Shown: positions 6,183-7,576 of the stretch, one piece after another
Numbering within the stretch: position 1 is the stretch's first letter
How the letters are laid out: every line of letters starts with the position of its first letter
Assembly: GCA_003476475.1 (NCBI GenBank)
Contig: DMUD01000328.1
Location: 1-7,576, forward strand
Direction of reading: 5' to 3'
Source: Cytophagales bacterium
GTDB taxonomy: Bacteria > Bacteroidota > Bacteroidia > Cytophagales > UBA9547
Length of the DNA stretch: 7,576 nt
The notes under the pieces: generated by a model
Databases searched by the model: none
Told to the model about the DNA's origin: nothing
What the model saw: the letters and a program-made list of their open reading frames with translations, nothing else
Program-made: the position numbers and the translations under genes

Positions 6183-7312
6183 TCGCTGTAAGTTGTGATA
6201 GTCATGGTTTGGTTGTGAAGTTCACATCTCGCATTACTAATGAGCGGAGAAATTTCGCCGTATGAATAAAATCCCAATACGGCGGTGTTGGCTCCTAAAA
6301 TACCGACGGCATCTTCCACTTCTTCTACCACCCTGTGGCTTAAAACCAACTTTCTGCCCACGCAACTAATGAATAGTGCAAATTCGGGTTTGCAATCCCC
6401 CGACATTTTCAAACTGATAGAGGCGGCACTGTTTGCTCCATCTATCAGTTTGTCAAAATTGGCTTTCATGAGTTGTACACGTGCGCCTTTTGGTATGTTG
6501 CCTGCAAAGGTCATGCTTTGGTTGTTCTCGTTGATGGAAAGCACCGTGCGAACAAGAATTTCGTCGGAATCGGGTAGGTGCAAACTTAATGGAAACAAGA
6601 GGGCAGAACCAGGAAGTTCGGCAGCCAAAGACCCAAGATAGTTTTTGTAAAGTTGCAAAACTGGTTGATTGTCTAATTCATACAGAATATTTCTTTCAGA
6701 TTTAGTGACAATTCTTTCAGGACCAAATGGATCCCATCCTCCTTTGTTGCCAAATCCAACTTTTAAATTATTTCCATAGAAACCAATTGCTACCACGTTT
6801 CCTTCACTTGGTATTTCATTTATCCCTACAAGTGTTTTTTCAAATCTATCTCCATCCCCCGCAAGTCCTCCAGTAATGGGGATATGTAATGAATTATTAA
6901 GATTCATTCCACTTACTAGTTCACTGCCATTTACTTTGTGACCATCTGCTATAATCAGAATGTGCGCCAAATCGTCGGCAATCAATTCTTTTCCAAGCGA
7001 TTTTCCGCACTCGTAGGTGTCGTTACTATCTTGGATGTTGCTTTTGGCCACTTTAATCTTTGTTTTAGTAAATTCTAGTGCCGAAACCACAATGGTACCA
7101 TCTGTTACATTAGAGCCCTGTATTTCACCCGAAGTGCTGGCCATAACAATTTGGGCATTGGGGTAAAAAGATTTTAGTTCTTTGAAACGAATAGGATCTG
7201 AAATCAGATATCGGTCGCCAAAAGCAAGAACTAGTTGCGGATTTAAATCTTGTTTGATGCCTATAAATTGCCAAAGTTTGGTGGGATTCCAACACAATTG
7301 ATTAATTTTCAT
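6176..7312 (-). CDS. FIST-domain sensory protein (NosP-like)
   Basis: The 378-residue protein has FIST_N followed by FIST_C, the two halves of a soluble ligand-binding signal module. FIST_N runs about residues 25-215, with LVLAFGD, the ASTSGEI turn near 58-64, ADGHKVNGSELV (122-133) and the hallmark GGLAGDGDRFEKTLV (148-162). FIST_C covers about 220-365, with the hallmark ISCVGRKLVL and GFYSYGEISP (347-356) and the close ELHNQTMTITTYSE. Length and domain order are complete, with no signal peptide or membrane helix. In NosP of Pseudomonas and relatives this fold binds haem, senses nitric oxide and controls a co-transcribed kinase. The kinase gene directly follows here with a 7-base overlap, so the same wiring is likely. 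Whether this member binds haem is unknown; histidines available as ligands include 117, 125, 143, 245, 326 and 366. A small-metabolite sensor is the alternative. The ATG at 7312 opens the frame just after an A/T-rich upstream region. Confidence 0.92.
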   Translation of the reverse strand: MKINQLCWNPTKLWQFIGIKQDLNPQLVLAFGDRYLISDPIRFKELKSFYPNAQIVMASTSGEIQGSNVTDGTIVVSALEFTKTKIKVAKSNIQDSNDTYECGKSLGKELIADDLAHILIIADGHKVNGSELVSGMNLNNSLHIPITGGLAGDGDRFEKTLVGINEIPSEGNVVAIGFYGNNLKVGFGNKGGWDPFGPERIVTKSERNILYELDNQPVLQLYKNYLGSLAAELPGSALLFPLSLHLPDSDEILVRTVLSINENNQSMTFAGNIPKGARVQLMKANFDKLIDGANSAASISLKMSGDCKPEFALFISCVGRKLVLSHRVVEEVEDAVGILGANTAVLGFYSYGEISPLISNARCELHNQTMTITTYSEC

Positions 7313-7465
7313 TGGTTATTGAATTTGTAAAAGGTTGAAAACTTGAACGTTGTTATTAAAAATAAGCTACAATGACCTAATTAAAACAAATAAATATTTT
7401 TTTGGAGCAATTAAAATGTAAATGGATAAAATATTGTGCAATTTTTTCTTATATAAATACAAAAT

Positions 7466-7494
7466 AAAGTATTATCTAATAATTATGTTGTCAA
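7466..7494 (-). promoter_or_regulatory. Candidate promoter for the FIST-kinase operon
   Basis: On the - strand TTGACA (7494-7489) is followed after 17 bases by TACTTT (7471-7466). This resembles a -35/-10 pair and also fits the TTG ... TAnnTT part of the Bacteroidota sigma consensus, although the final TTTG of TAnnTTTG is not matched. It would leave a leader of about 150 bases before the FIST start. In sequence this A/T-rich such a match can be chance. Confidence 0.25.
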
Positions 7495-7544
7495 TTTTAA
7501 GGTTATTGATTGATTTTAAAGTAGAGTAGTAGAATATTTTAGAT

Positions 7545-7576
7545 ATGAGCACTTTATTTACTTTCATCTACGAAAG
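7545..7576 (+). CDS. Possible start of a divergent gene running off the window
   Basis: An ATG at 7545 opens a frame reading MSTLFTFIYE up to the window edge, diverging from the FIST gene. Ten codons are too few to assign a family or to be sure it is coding. It is listed only because the position, after a gene-free upstream region, suits a divergent start. There is no strong ribosome-binding site. Confidence 0.22.
   Translation, partial: MSTLFTFIYE

Larger units (their letters stand above)
7313..7576. other. A/T-rich upstream region of the FIST-kinase operon
   Basis: This 264-base stretch is very rich in A and T and has no long open frame. It must hold the promoter of the - strand operon and may be shared with a divergent gene at the right edge. 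No clear operator palindrome or riboswitch-like fold stands out. Confidence 0.6.

Noticed and set aside
6285..6641. 118-codon + strand frame opposite the FIST gene
   Set aside because: It is antisense to the conserved FIST_C domain; the residues have no family match and mirror the real gene.

Overview
The window looks like a chromosomal piece of an AT-rich member of the Bacteroidota. The evidence is long, A/T-ending coding regions, very A/T-rich spacers, poor Shine-Dalgarno signals, a large AsmA-family protein of the Bacteroidota type, and a histidine kinase with the SHDLKAP H-box common in that phylum. This placement is an inference from gene content; no rRNA or tRNA is present to anchor it.

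There are two blocks facing each other. On the + strand (2-4307) the order is: the 3' end of ilvD (dihydroxy-acid dehydratase, cut by the left window edge), a 64-base spacer, a 982-residue AsmA-like protein, a 119-residue four-helix membrane protein starting 4 bases after the asmA stop, and a FdtA/QdtA/WxcM-type sugar cupin whose reading frame overlaps or abuts the membrane protein. The last three are packed like an operon and suggest a cell-envelope theme. On the - strand (7312 down to 4866) a FIST-domain sensor protein and a cytosolic PAS histidine kinase overlap by 7 bases and form a two-gene signalling operon.

The FIST plus kinase arrangement matches the NosP/NahK type of nitric-oxide-responsive pair known from Pseudomonas and Legionella. 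In that model the soluble FIST protein binds the ligand (haem/NO in NosP) and controls autophosphorylation of the separate kinase. No response regulator is visible here, so the phosphate acceptor must be outside the window.

The convergent spacer (4308-4865) has no convincing gene but holds several inverted repeats. They include a plausible terminator for the - strand operon and an 84-base element with three interleaved inverted-repeat pairs. The right end (7313-7576) is an A/T-rich upstream region for the FIST gene and possibly for a divergent gene that begins near 7545 and leaves the window. No transposase, CRISPR array, phage gene or clear new defence system was found. The points most worth a second look are the NosP/NahK-like pair, the cupin with an altered His-x-His motif, and the interleaved repeat element.
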